Below, one piece after another: positions 22,601-33,264 of a stretch of DNA of 64,000 nt. A model generated the notes under the pieces. That model was not told the origin of the DNA. It was given only the letters and a program-made list of their open reading frames with translations, and made no database searches. Each line of letters opens with the position of its first letter. Position 1 is the first letter of the stretch. The position numbers and the translations under genes are program-made. The stretch spans positions 310,001 to 374,000 of the forward strand of contig WTXI01000008.1 in assembly GCA_022376515.1 (NCBI GenBank), in the 5' to 3' direction. This stretch comes from Lactifluus volemus (Eukaryota; Basidiomycota; Agaricomycetes; Russulales; Russulaceae).

Positions 22601-24672
22601 TCTCAAGAAACATTTGATCGAGTTCAACTCACCGTTGGGGCAGCACACGGGCCAATTGATTGGTGAGGATCTGGTTGCAACAATTTGTAAATTCGGCCTT
22701 GACATGAAGGCATGTGCTTTTCATCTGCTGGTCTTAGTATGGCAGTATCTAATTCCTGTGTTTAGGTTGCTTGGATGGTCGGTGACGGGGTCAGCGCAAA
22801 TGATGTCACTGTGCATACTGTGTGCAAAGCTCTCAACCCAGAACAAAAGTGCCTGGACCCAAAGCAAGTCTGGGTCTTGTGAGTTCACCTTTCTGTGTAG
22901 TTCTCTTCTTCATGCTGATGTACCTCAGGTGTATCGACCTTCCATGCACCGTGCCGCGTACCACTTTATTAAGGCCCTGAGTGTTCCCTCCCTTATGACA
23001 ACTAAGCAAACTTTTTGGACTGCCGCCCGTGAGAACTTGAATATCAATGATGAAGACGGTAATAGGTGGGGCGACATAGAAGACGTTGATGACAACAATA
23101 AAGAAGATATCAGCACTTCGATGGACGTCAATGCCTCGCCCGAAGATGTGGAAGCCATGCTGGCCACCACCACAGTTGATTATGATCCTGATGACACTCT
23201 TGGGAAGATTATGGCGTTCATCAACCAAGTGCGAATGTCCAGCGAGGGTGTTCACGATTATCTCCACCATTCCTGCAACATTCGTGGCATAAGGCCAATT
23301 GAGCTCTGGCTCTGGGTCCATACACGGTGGGGTAGCCTCTTCAATTGTTTAGAGTCAGTACTCGTGGTGCAGAAGGTAAGCCAATAATTGATCATTTATC
23401 TCATGTTACTCATACTATTTAAAAGGCAATCGACTACTTCTGCCGTACTGTGGATGCCAACGATGATCTTTCGTGTCTCAAGAACAAGACTTGGCAGGAC
23501 TATTGCCTCACGCCTGCGGAATGGAGGCTAATACAACTCACATATAGATGCCTCAAGGTTTGTTTCGATGCACAGTATTATTAGAGTATAATTGATCCTT
23601 TCTGATTAGATTGTCGCTGCTCAACATAACGAGCTCTCAAATGAGAGCCTGGCCATGTGCACCAGAGTGTTGCCCACATTAGAACATCTCATGTCGAAAT
23701 GGGAGGATCTACTTGAGGATGAGGAATATGAGCCTGTCCATGGAGCCCTTCGAGCCGGCATCAAATTGCTTGAGAAGTATTATCGCTGCTCAGATGATAC
23801 GGACATATATTTCATTGCCCATGGTAAGTCTTGCTATCATGTGTTGGTCTCATTAACACTTATTGTGGTACCTGGCTATTAGTTCTAGATCCTGTTCTCA
23901 AGCATGAGTATCTCTGTGCTGTGTGGGACGATGAGTATATCGAGATGGGAATGGAATACTTTCGATCTCAGGTAGGCCGACTCGAATCAAATTTCAGTGG
24001 CCATCTACTAATGTCCTACTTAGTTTCTCAAATATAAACAGATATACGACACATCCGAGTCTTAGAGAAAGTTGGCACAAGTATCTGACCCACAGCCGCC
24101 AACACGGTCTGGTAATGTAGACTTACTCACAGGGTCAAACTGAACATTGATTATCTTTTAGCTCTTTTATCTACTGATCTGTGGATGGAGTCCTTGATCA
24201 AGAAGAAGCAGAGAAAGATGGGTTTGGATGTTGATATGGACTTGGAAATGGCAGCTCTTGATCCGTTGGTTGAGATCGATCGTTATCTCAGTCAGCCCTG
24301 CTTGAGGCGTGAGGATTGTCCTAACCCGATCCCTTGGTGGGGTGTAAGTGATTTTGTTCTATGTTGCATCACCTATTCAACTAATGTATGCTTGCTTAGC
24401 ACCAGACCGAATATCCAGTTCTTCGTTTGATGGCACACAATTATTTGACAATCCCCACGATGACATGTATTGCTGAGCGATCTTTCTTGCTTTCTGCACA
24501 TACTGATGATCCCCAACGCTGGAACATGACGAAGCTCAGGTTTGCTGGTATTCAGAAGCTTCGTGCTAGATATATGGATGGGCAGCTCAGTGCTGAGAAT
24601 AGTATTGTCCATAAATATATGGGAGATTTTGTTTTTGATGATAGTGACATGGACATGGACTTCATACAGTAG
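19661..24672 (+). pseudogene. hAT transposase, many exons, interrupted
   Basis: The frame starts MARGEHDRPDPS. An acidic/serine N-terminal region leads to a BED-type finger near 20400-20580 (GMHPTRKNHVNGWYCKFC, GRPKTSAFLVGNVTLRQRH). The catalytic core follows from about 22290: VEHPAFWGFISYVNP, VSVVWDGWSS-like, a segment near 22770 reading AWMVGDGVSANDVTV, and RAAYHFIKALSVPS. The hAT dimerisation region lies at 24400-24670 (RLMAHNYLTIPT, AERSFLLSAHTDDP, FAGIQKLRARYMDG). At least ten short GT-AG introns are needed, for example 20467-20515 and 23375-23425. It would cut the element from both ends and paste it elsewhere. A stop near 20803 and the retroposon at 20874 inactivate it, but it is otherwise well preserved. 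Confidence 0.85.
20874..22182 (-). mobile_element. Retroposon copy D, zinc-finger family, with poly(A) and 14-bp duplication
   Basis: Reverse orientation: the A tail reads as a T run at 20872-20886 and the 5' end is at 22182. Identical 14-bp duplications caaaagctgggatt flank it (20860-20873, 22183-22196). The transcript-like unit has a 5' leader with cttaccaccatcatcg, an ATG at about 22135 and the coding region. Stops fall near 21470 (TCTCACCTCGATG region, arginine codon lost) and within the finger. The finger is CLTCGWKFTSRKAAK then HRC. The polyadenylation-like aataaaag sits about 25 nt before the tail. The target was the hAT transposase. No RT is encoded. Confidence 0.9.
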
Positions 24673-24798
24673 TAGTTGTGAACATTCGATACCAACAACT
24701 TTTGCTCAGGCTCTTGATATGATGCAAAAATGGGCAAACGCGCGAGTCACACTGTTGTCAATTTCGCTGTCTTCACAGCCCGATCTTGTTGCATTTCT

Positions 24799-25150
24799 TT
24801 ATTTTAATTGATCTATCTCATGTTCCTTCTTCCTCTCCGAGAAGGAATTGAAGGACTTTGCAAACCAAACAAGGTCGGTGATGACCTCGGAGTTGAGGTA
24901 GACCGGGGCATGTGGAACCATCTTCCCGGCAGTTTTGGCATAACTGGATGAGAGTGCGGGGCATAGAAGCAGGCACATGTTGAGGGCCCAGCTTATCCAC
25001 CCAAGAAGGTGGAGCCAATTACAGAGCTTGTGGCAATGCCCCAATCCAGGAGGACATAGCGCGAATTTATAAACGGTGGACACTAGCATACGGTGCTCAT
25101 CATCAAGCGAGATTGTCATTGCAGAAGGCGAAACAAGAAAACTGGTGATG
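24799..25150 (-). pseudogene. Reverse transcriptase/RNase H-like fragment in hAT cargo
   Basis: The minus frame contains LCNWLHLLGWISWALNMCLLL, RPALSSSYAKTAGK-like and APVYLNSEVITDLVWFAKSF. This resembles the connection/RNase H region of basidiomycete retroelements of the tyrosine-recombinase (DIRS-like) kind. Catalytic boxes are not covered. It lies directly behind the hAT stop codon and inside the hAT ends. Family assignment is tentative. Confidence 0.5.
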
Positions 25151-25408
25151 ACCAGGTCACACCCGAACAGCAAATGTAGTTTGTTTCACATTGGTGTCCT
25201 TGCTGTTGATGTATTGCCAGGCGCATTTGATTAAATCTTTCCGCACCACTTCAAGTTCTAATGAGGAGTAGTAGTGTTCAATGAGGACAGCAGTAAAGTG
25301 CAGAAGCTTGACATGGAAAGCGTCATCGGCCTCAGAGAATGCTGTGCTGTTGAGTATTGGAATCCAGATACACCAATGAATATATGACACAAGGTTGTCA
25401 TCTAACAA
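25151..25408 (-). pseudogene. Fragment resembling TRA1/TRRAP
   Basis: The frame has FHVKLLHFTAVLIEHYYSSL followed by VRKDLIKCAWQYINSKDTNV and KQTTF. The pattern RK-D/E-IIKFxWxxxKxED-VKQT is what I recall of the HEAT-repeat part of TRA1, the large SAGA/NuA4 subunit. The fragment has no start, stop or promoter context of its own and sits inside the hAT element. It would not be a functional subunit. Judged from one conserved segment only. Confidence 0.5.
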
Positions 25409-25762
25409 AGCATCTTTGGAGGTTGATCAAGCTCGATAAAGAAGTATCGGGGTTATAAAGATGCAAATGAACTTCAATGAAGTGGGTTTTGTCGGACCAA
25501 CTGAAAGAAGAGTCGTTTCAAAAAGTGGAAGAATACACATCGTTGATAGAAAACATTGTCGCTGAAGGCTACATGAAGGCTATATGATTGATAAGAAAAC
25601 GAGTAATGCGGACTAGATCCATGAGAAGGTTGCGCATGTAAATTGTGATAAGGTCAAAGAGTATGTCAACCTGAGGTTGACACCTAAGAACACCCTTGAA
25701 GATAGAACATCATAGAAGTAATGAGGGAGTGCCGCTTGACAGCCGCGGAAATTGCAGATGCA

Positions 25763-26020
25763 TCATCTTCTGCTGGAGGTGTCTCTGCATGGCACATGCC
25801 AAACGTTGAGCAGGGCTTCTACCACAAATGGATAATCGGATGTCCAGCTTGGATTGTTATCAGTGAGGTTCAAGAAGACTTGGAGAGCAGGTGTGATCAA
25901 AGCCGGATTACTCCCTTTCAAGCAATCGCAGATTATACTTGTAGTCCGTGATTCCAACTCACATTGCAGATTTGATGACAGGCGGGATTGGGAGATGCTT
26001 CTAAATGTCCAAGTCCGCAT
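25763..26020 (-). other. Unrecognised open frame in hAT cargo
   Basis: The minus frame contains CDCLKGSNPALITPALQVFL and NLTDNNPSWTSDYPFVVEAL, a helical-repeat-like composition. It could belong with the TRA1-like fragment 350 bp away on the same strand, but I cannot confirm this. It lies between the TRA1-like and BRR2-like fragments. Confidence 0.4.
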
Positions 26021-26319
26021 GTGCCAGGGAAGGTGAAAGTGTCTCAGGAAAAATCCATGGCTTCAGATGGATATGGTTCCAGGTGGCAGGTACTTGGCCA
26101 ATGGGGTAGAAAAAGTGCTCGAGCCCGAGTAATGCATTTGCGCTTCTGCCTCCACTACTCGTTCTTCTTTTCCCCCCCTAAGTACTCCTTCATCCCCATC
26201 TGTGTGCCCACATTTTCTGGCTCCTTCATACATCCCCAACCACTCCACCTGCTGCCTTGCACATGGCACATCATGTCGCCACATCTCCATCTCCATCACA
26301 CCTTGCCACCAGCTCCATG

Positions 26320-26679
26320 CAGCGGATGGTCCGTGCCACAATACTCTCAAGGACTGGTCCACATTCATCGTGAAGAAGATGGATTTCATTGACGATGAGC
26401 AGGCGAACAAGGTTGGTATATGACGTGTCGGAATTCTTGTGCGTGATAACATCCCACTTCTCAGGCATAGTCACAATAATTTGAGTTTCGTCAATTTGTT
26501 GTTTGGTCATTTGCGAGTTGCCAGTAAGCTCACCAACTTTGATACCGAAAGGTCCGAGCCGCAAGCTAAAGTTGCCAACCATCTCCTGAACGAGGGCTTT
26601 CATGGGGGCAACGTAGATGATTTTAAAGGCATCAAGATCGAAAGTTCCAGTAGATTCATCACGCCATTTTCCGAGCTCC
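26320..26679 (-). pseudogene. Captured BRR2 (Ski2-like spliceosomal helicase) fragment
   Basis: The frame starts after an AG acceptor-like site and reads [66 protein letters not shown], and the DExH region as [16 protein letters not shown]. This is the first RecA domain of the N-terminal helicase cassette of BRR2, the U5 snRNP helicase that unwinds U4/U6. The Walker A part upstream is absent. The DExH aspartate is asparagine here and VIARR-type residues are altered, so it is inactive. Position inside the hAT ends implies capture by the transposon. Confidence 0.8.
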
Positions 26680-26904
26680 TGGGTTCAATGTAAACCTGTA
26701 AACTTACACAGCCCTCATGTCCAAATTCTCCAAATAGTTCTAACTTTATCTTAACACTTGTGTACTATGCACTCAACTTAGTTACACAGTTTACACTATG
26801 TAATTTGAGGTCAGATATGTATTTATAGGCACCCAAATCACACAGAACATGCTCACGTGTACACTTCAACTCCATAAAAAAATTTTTTAAGGCAATTTGT
26901 AGAA

Positions 26905-27051
26905 AGGGCCGGGCTGGCCCTGGCCCAACCCGGGGTCGGGCCAGGGCCAACATTAGCTGGCCCTAACGGGGCCAGGGCCAGCTATGAGGCGGACCAGCCC
27001 TGAGGGCCAGGGTCAGGGCCAAGCAAAATGGGGGTGGCCCCGGACAGTCTA
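26905..27051. repeat. Right hAT end with GGCC-rich subterminal repeats
   Basis: Repeated ggccagggccagc/ggccctgg blocks end in ggccccggacagtcta, the inverted match to the left hAT end. Confidence 0.8.
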
Positions 27052-27059
27052 TGTATGCT

Positions 27060-28064
27060 TCCTTGCTCTATGTTAGACTCGACTTGCCATATCCAAGATA
27101 GCTGAAGTGTTAAAGAACCAGGTTTGTTAGGGTCTAATAGTGCAGTACTTGACTTGACACCTTTTTCTGATAAGACCCTAAACTTGGATAAGATATCCTT
27201 TTCTGCACCAAGCCAGGTCATTGCCAACTGACACCTGCTGTATACCTGACAATATAATTTAGAGCAACTCATGCAAGATTACCTTAGCAAGCACTATAGT
27301 GTGTCCTTGATCTAGATTGACACTAAAGTGTTCTAATTTTGTAGAGCTTGCATCTGGACACACAGCCCATGTGCCATATAGCAGTCTAGACCTTAAAACA
27401 CTACTAGTCTTTGTTATGACCTCTTATATTGTACTTGGCTTTCTGTCTGGCTTGTCTTGCATTATTCAACATGACAGCTGGTATCACTTCTTAATCACCA
27501 TACAGGGCCTTCTGTAGTTGAGAGTGTCTCTGAGTCTGAAAGTGGCTAAGTAGAATACTTGGTCAGCACTTTATGTTGTCTGTCAGCTTTGTATGTGCTT
27601 AAGAAAACTTTGTAGCTGTTTTCTCTTGAGATTTTAGGGATCACAGATGTTGAATCCAGTTAGCATATATATGGCATCTACAAATTTGAGTGTATTATCT
27701 GCTGGTTAGGTTTAGTTTTTTTGGTTCAAAAATGGATAGACTGTAAGTAACCAGTTAAAATTAGTCTAGTTAACCAGTTTTAACCAGTCTTGGCTGATAA
27801 CTGGTTATAACTGATCATAACTAGAGTTTTTGCAAGTTATAACTGATTGACATTAGTAAAATAATATCTCCCAAAGTTGTGTGATCAAATCAAGCCATGG
27901 TTTATCAAAATTGGCTAATAATTGAGAGACTTATGATGATATCTTTTAAGGACAGTTTTAGTAAATACTTATAAAGATTGTTTTGATCATATCTCAGTCA
28001 GTTTTTATTAGTTTCATGAGATTTTTTATGGGCATATAGCTAACAGATAGAGAATGCCAGAAAA
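27060..28064. other. AT-rich spacer, no gene recognised
   Basis: The stretch contains a patch of loosely repeated taaccagtt/aactggtta words at about 27745-27850 and short frames without family features. I see nothing else. Confidence 0.5.
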
Positions 28065-30678
28065 CCAAGCCTTCTTGTCTTCTTACCACCACCGTTGATC
28101 TTTCAACAATGTCTTCCCCCCCTTTATCTCTCTCCCCTTTCTCCCCTTCCCTCAAGCTTGGTAACCTGGGCACCACTCTATGGGCAGCCAGCCAGAAGCA
28201 GGTCGCAGAGAGTGGGAAGCTGAGTTTCTCTACCCCTCCCACTCCCTCTGTGGCACCTCCCTGGCCCTCAGGCTCACAAGATAAGGCTGGCTCCAATTCT
28301 CAGGATTTTTCACCACCAGTTTTTACTGGGACCCCCATTTCTCAGCCCCCTTCAACCCCCACATTGTTACCCCCCCCAGCAGATACAGCTGGCAGGATGG
28401 GCAAACCCTCGTTGGACCCCATTTACTTCCTACCAAAGAAGAAACTTCCCCCGCATAGGGCTCTTTCTGCAAATGATGAGCTATTTGTGTTCGATGTTCA
28501 CAACATCTTCCAACACTGCTGGTTCTTATCTCGGGACCACCTCATGACCAATGTCATCTCAGCCCAAAAGGCTGAGGACAGAAAAATTTTTTGAGTTAAG
28601 TTTACTTCCCAGTACCACGCACACCTGGTCAAGTGCGCTGTTGCACTTGTACCTTACCCCCTCCAGAAGGTAAAAAAGGTAATGTTTGTGTACATATTAG
28701 AAACACTTAATGGAGAGGCCCCCAAAGCCTTTTTTGACCTCACCAAGGGCCTAAGCTTCATAGCTAAAGCCCAGAAGGAGAAGAAATGTCTTGCAAGGAA
28801 AAGGAACTGCACATCAAGGCAAGAACACCAACAAGTGGCCAAAGAAGCTGCTGGAGGCCAATCACAACAGGCCTGCAAGGAGTGTGGACATAAGTTCACC
28901 TCACGTAAGGCCCAGAAGCGACACCGATGCTCTATTTGTTAAGGTTCTAAGTGGGACCTTTGTACGAAGTGTACGTTCGTTCATGAAATCAAGAGTGAGA
29001 CTTGCAAGATGTGCAAGTCAAGATCAAAGGTTCAATAAAGATGAGACTTAGTAAACGACTAAGTCAAGAGCATTTCAGAGGTCAAGGGCTTTGGGCTCAG
29101 GGGTGAGACCAAAGTGTTAAGAAGTTGTGAAAAGTGATGTTAAGAGGGTTCTCTCAGGTCAGATGCTTCTAGGCAAGCAAGGTTCTAATAGATAGAAGAC
29201 TTGGATTGCAAAACAAAACTAAGACTTAAGGTCTCTAGGGCAGAAAGTACAGGGTTTATATACAAGAAGATGTGGCTATGCATTCCTTCTTGGTTTCTTA
29301 CCACCATCATTGTTGTTTTTCCCATGATGCCTTACCCCCCTGCCCTCTGCAAAGTCGACTATCAACAAGCTCACACAGACGCCGAGTCTGGCATTCCAGG
29401 TGCCTGGGAAGCCCTGGAGACTGCTTGCGCAGTCCTGAAGAATGTGCCCATTGGGGACAACGCTGCGGCAGCGGAGGCTGCCCTCAAGGCGGCTCTCCTA
29501 GCAGCCACGTCAGCAACTTTCCCCCCCTCCCTGCCCCGGCTGCTGCAATCTTGGAAGTGACTACCTGGTTAGCTCGGTTGTTGGCGGTGGCCAGTGTTCC
29601 CCCTCCCTCTCTCTCAGAGGCCCCTCCCCTGTCCCCTACCGGACAGCAGGACGAGTCTGGCCCTTCTAATTCCCATGAATTTTACCCTTCCAGGGTTTTT
29701 ACTGGGACTCCCATTTCTCAGCCCACTTCAACGCCCACCATGGATACTTTGGACAGTGGGGCAGAGCCCCTTCCCTTGACTCGCTACTTTCCCCTGGGCA
29801 AGCAGCTTGCCAAGAAGAAGGCACTTTCTGTAGATGAAGAACTCTCCGTCTTCGACATCTACAATATCTTCCATTGTCGCTGGTTCCTCTCTGTGGACCA
29901 CCTCAAGGTGAACGCCCTCTTGGCTCAAAAGGCTGAAGACAGAAAAATTTCCTGGGTTGAGTTTACTCCCCAGTTCCATGCTCACCTGGTCAAGTGCGCT
30001 GTTGCACTTGTGCCTCGCCCCATAAAAAAGGTGAAACAGGTGATGTTTGGTTTCGTTTTAGAGCTTCTCAATGGCAAAGGCCCAACAGCCTTTTTTGATC
30101 TCACCAAAGGTCAACGGCATCAAACCTGTGCCCAAAAGGAGAAGAAGCGACTTGCATGGAAAAGGAATCGTGCATTGAGGCGAGAATGCCAGAAGACCAT
30201 GGAAGAAGCAGTTGAAGGCAGACCATAACAGTAATGCCAGCAGTGCGGACGCAAGTTCACCTCTCACAAAGCCGCAAAGAGACACCGATGCCCTTTATCC
30301 AAAGAGGCAAGCGGGAAGGGTGGGGATGGGAAGGGCAAAGGTAAAGCTGACACCCCCCCTAAACTGAACAAGCCGGCCCCCAACATCACTACCGCACCCT
30401 CTGCCCCCCCCCTCACTCCCTCAGCCACTACGGCTCTGCAAGCTGTGAAGACATCGAAGCCAAAAGCGCCCCCGAAAAAGAAGAAGCCAAAGGCTGCCCC
30501 AAAAGCGCCTGAGGCCCCCTCCAGTGCTATAAGAGAGGCTTTTAGTTGACCCCCTGTACACACAATGGCCGGAGGGCTTGCTTCTGACTAGCCCTATGAG
30601 AGTACCGCGGACAGGCGTTCGGAACGGTTGAACACTGCGAAGAAATGCCAGATACGCCGTGGGCTGATGGACACTGAC

Positions 30679-33264
30679 ATCAGCAAAATGTCCGAGCAGC
30701 TTATTTCTACTTAAACTCACTTAAAAAGTTTTTTTAAGTACTTCTAAGTACTTTAAGTACTTTAAGCACTTTAAGTCATTTTAAGACAAGTCGGCCTCCA
30801 GGAAATTGCTTATTTTCACTTATTTCCACTTATTTTCGCTTATTTTCTTTTTTTTTTTTACTTAAAATCAGGTCAATTTCAACATTTGAGTGAGTTTCAA
30901 GCATGTTTAAGTGAGATTTAAGCACTTTTAAGAACATTTTAAGCAAAATATATTTGAGATTACACTACAACATTAATAACTAGGACTAAGGACAATCTGC
31001 TTGCTGACAGCAGCTTGAAGAAACACCTTCAATGTCCACTCAAATTTTGCTGTAGGCAGAGGCATAGACTAAATACAATCCAGTGGTGGAGGCATAGGAG
31101 GCACTCTAAACGCAGGAGGTGCGGGAGGTATGGGAGGCGCTCCAAACGCGGGAAACGCGGGAGGCATTCCAAATGTAGGAGGCACAGGAGGCGCATGAGG
31201 TGGGGGAGGCACTCCAAACAGAGGAAACACGGGAAATGCGGGAGGTGCAGAAACACCTCTTCTTCATTGGATGAAAGGTCTTCGTTATCGTAGCTTGACA
31301 GCAATGACCTGGCCACCCCACACAGTGTCCATTCGATCACAAATTCCACCTCACATTTGCAGTCATAGAAGGTAAGCTCAAGTACTGCGTCATAGAGTCC
31401 GTCTCGCTGCGGTGTGAAAGACACTGTGACGGTCCGTTGACAGTTAGGCTTGATACGCATAGAATCACCCTTGAACTTTGCAGAAAACAAGCTATCATTT
31501 GGGAAAATGATAAGAGCCAAAGCCACAGACTTGGACTTACCCAGCCACTGAATCTCATGAGCGCAACATAGCTACCATGAAGGAGACCAACGGTTGTAGC
31601 GAAGACTTGTTGATGACAAGTTTCCTGATCTGCGTTGCGAACAGTATGTCGGACTGCGGGTGTTCTACTAAGAATTTGAGAACGGACTCAGGAGAGACAG
31701 TGATTCCTGTCCCTTCACGCCCAAGACGGATAGCCGTCACCGTCTTGGAGGTATCTCCATTGCTAGTTTGGTTGCCGGGGAGGATAGCACGCCCACGTAG
31801 CTCACGTGTCACAGCAAAGTCTTGATCGTCCGGTCGCAATTTATCGACAAAAGTGATCTTCAAGAATGTGCAAAAATTACCGAGACAAGGTGCTTGAAAG
31901 GCTATGAGGATTTTGCATGATCTTTTCTGCCGGACCTTCCCTGACTTACTGACAAGAGAGGCAGTGAAACTGCCAGAAGAGAGATGTGAGTTTTTGAATA
32001 GAGTGACACAAATTGGCTCGCACCATGTATTCGAGAGGGAATCCAGGGTCAGGCTTTTCACCAAAAGACTAGACGGCAACTCGGGAAGCGCTCCAAACGC
32101 GGGAGGCGCGTGAGGTGGGGGAGGCACTCCAAACGCAGGAAACGCGGGAAACGCGGGAGGTGCGGGAAGCGCAGGAGGCGCGGAAGCAGCGGCGGAGGAG
32201 ACGGAAGTAGCCCAGGAGGCCCAGGAGGTGGGGCAGGCGGGGCAGGAGGCGGCGGCAGAGGCGGAGGTGAAAAATAAAAATAAAAAAATGTCAGAGTGCG
32301 TTGGGTTGGGGCAGGGAGCGTGACAACATACCAGGGAGGAGGTGAAGAAGGCGTCGGCGTAGGCAGCATGACACCATGTGGAGGTGGTGAAAGTGGTGGA
32401 GGCGGCACAAGCGCAGGAGGCACCGGAGGACGCAGTGGAGGCAGAGACAGAGGAAGATCGGAGGCGGAGGGGCAGCGCATTGGGGCGGGGGAAGAAAAAC
32501 AGTCGTAATCGTGGTGGCAAGAGGGCAGGGATGCTGAGACAATTGATAGGGCAAGACAGCAAGCAGTGGTGGCGACAGAGAGGCCCAACATGGAGACAGT
32601 GACAGAGAGGGACAGAGAGAGGGATAGAGGGAGGTGCAGACAACAAGATGCACGAAAATGATGTGGTAACGAAAATCAACATCGAGCAAACAAGAGTAAA
32701 CAACAGATGCAAGTGCACTGGAACGACTTAGCAAAAATTTCGTGACTTTGGCAAAAACTTCGCAACTTCACAAATTCTTCAGTAGGCTTAGCTAATCATG
32801 TGATAATTAAGCGAATTTAAGTGACTTTAAGTGACTTTAAGTGAATTTAAGTAACTGTACATGTTTAAGTAACAAGTAAGCAAACACAATAACTAGTAAG
32901 CAGTGAACCAATTGTTTTAAGTGGTTTTAAGTGATAATTAAGCGACACCTGATAATCAAGCAACTGGTAAGTGCAGTAAGCAGTCAACAAGATGTTTTAA
33001 GTGCAATTAAGTACACAGACATGACACTTAAGCAGCTGATTAAAAATCATGTGACCACTTTGCTTAAAAAATGGGCATCGCTTAACTTGCTTAATCATGC
33101 TTAAATGACTTAATTATCTTAAGCTTCGCTTAATGTACTTAAAACTACTTAAAAAGCAATTGTAAGCAATTTTAAGTACATTTTAAGCATATTTTAAGCA
33201 CTTTTTAAGTAAAACTTTTTAAGTAACTCTAAGTAACTTTAAGCTGCTTGGACATTTTGCTGAT
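30679..33264. mobile_element. Non-autonomous TIR element E1 with TTAAG-rich arms and GC-rich core
   Basis: The left end atcagcaaaatgtccgagc and right end gcttggacattttgctgat are inverted matches. Arms of about 280 bp (left) and 520 bp (right) are full of cttaagt/aatttaagtga words. The core (31080-32640) is low-complexity gcgggaggcgc-type sequence flanking a piece of apparently captured gene (31340-32090). No transposase is encoded. Related elements start at 49024 and span 58977-61413. I could not define a target-site duplication. Confidence 0.88.
31290..32090 (-). pseudogene. Captured gene fragment inside E1, perhaps MOV10/SDE3-like helicase N-terminal region
   Basis: Two minus frames contain CEPICVTLFKNSHLSSGSF, LRPDDQDFAVTRELRGRAIL and, after a possible intron, KPNCQRTVTVSFTPQRDGLY and EFVIEWTLCGVA. 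The pattern (F-V-R-ELRG, then SVSFTP-x-DG-Y-x-A-x-LEL-x-FYD) is reminiscent of the beta-rich N-terminal part of basidiomycete MOV10-like RNA helicases. No helicase motifs are present in the fragment. It differs in composition from the low-complexity sequence on both sides. The family call is tentative; that it is former coding sequence is more secure. Confidence 0.42.

Larger units (their letters stand above)
18562..27051 (+). mobile_element. 8.5-kb hAT transposon with 8-bp duplication and cargo
   Basis: The left end reads tagactgtccggggg and the right end ccccggacagtcta, inverted copies of one another. Both are flanked by the same 8 bp, tgtatgct (18554-18561 and 27052-27059), the length expected for hAT. 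Subterminal sequence at both ends is built from ggccctggcc-like blocks. The plus-strand transposase relic fills 19661-24672. Right of it, on the minus strand, lie fragments resembling an RT, TRA1 and BRR2. A 1.3-kb retroposon (20874-22182) later landed in the transposase. Removing it leaves about 7.2 kb, long for a hAT, which fits acquired cargo. Confidence 0.9.

Noticed and set aside
24427..24672. Independent 81-codon gene
   Set aside because: It is the last exon of the hAT transposase (dimerisation region).
31555..32718. 387-codon minus frame as a single protein gene
   Set aside because: The N-terminal two thirds are translated low-complexity repeats of element E1. Only the C-terminal part looks like former coding sequence.
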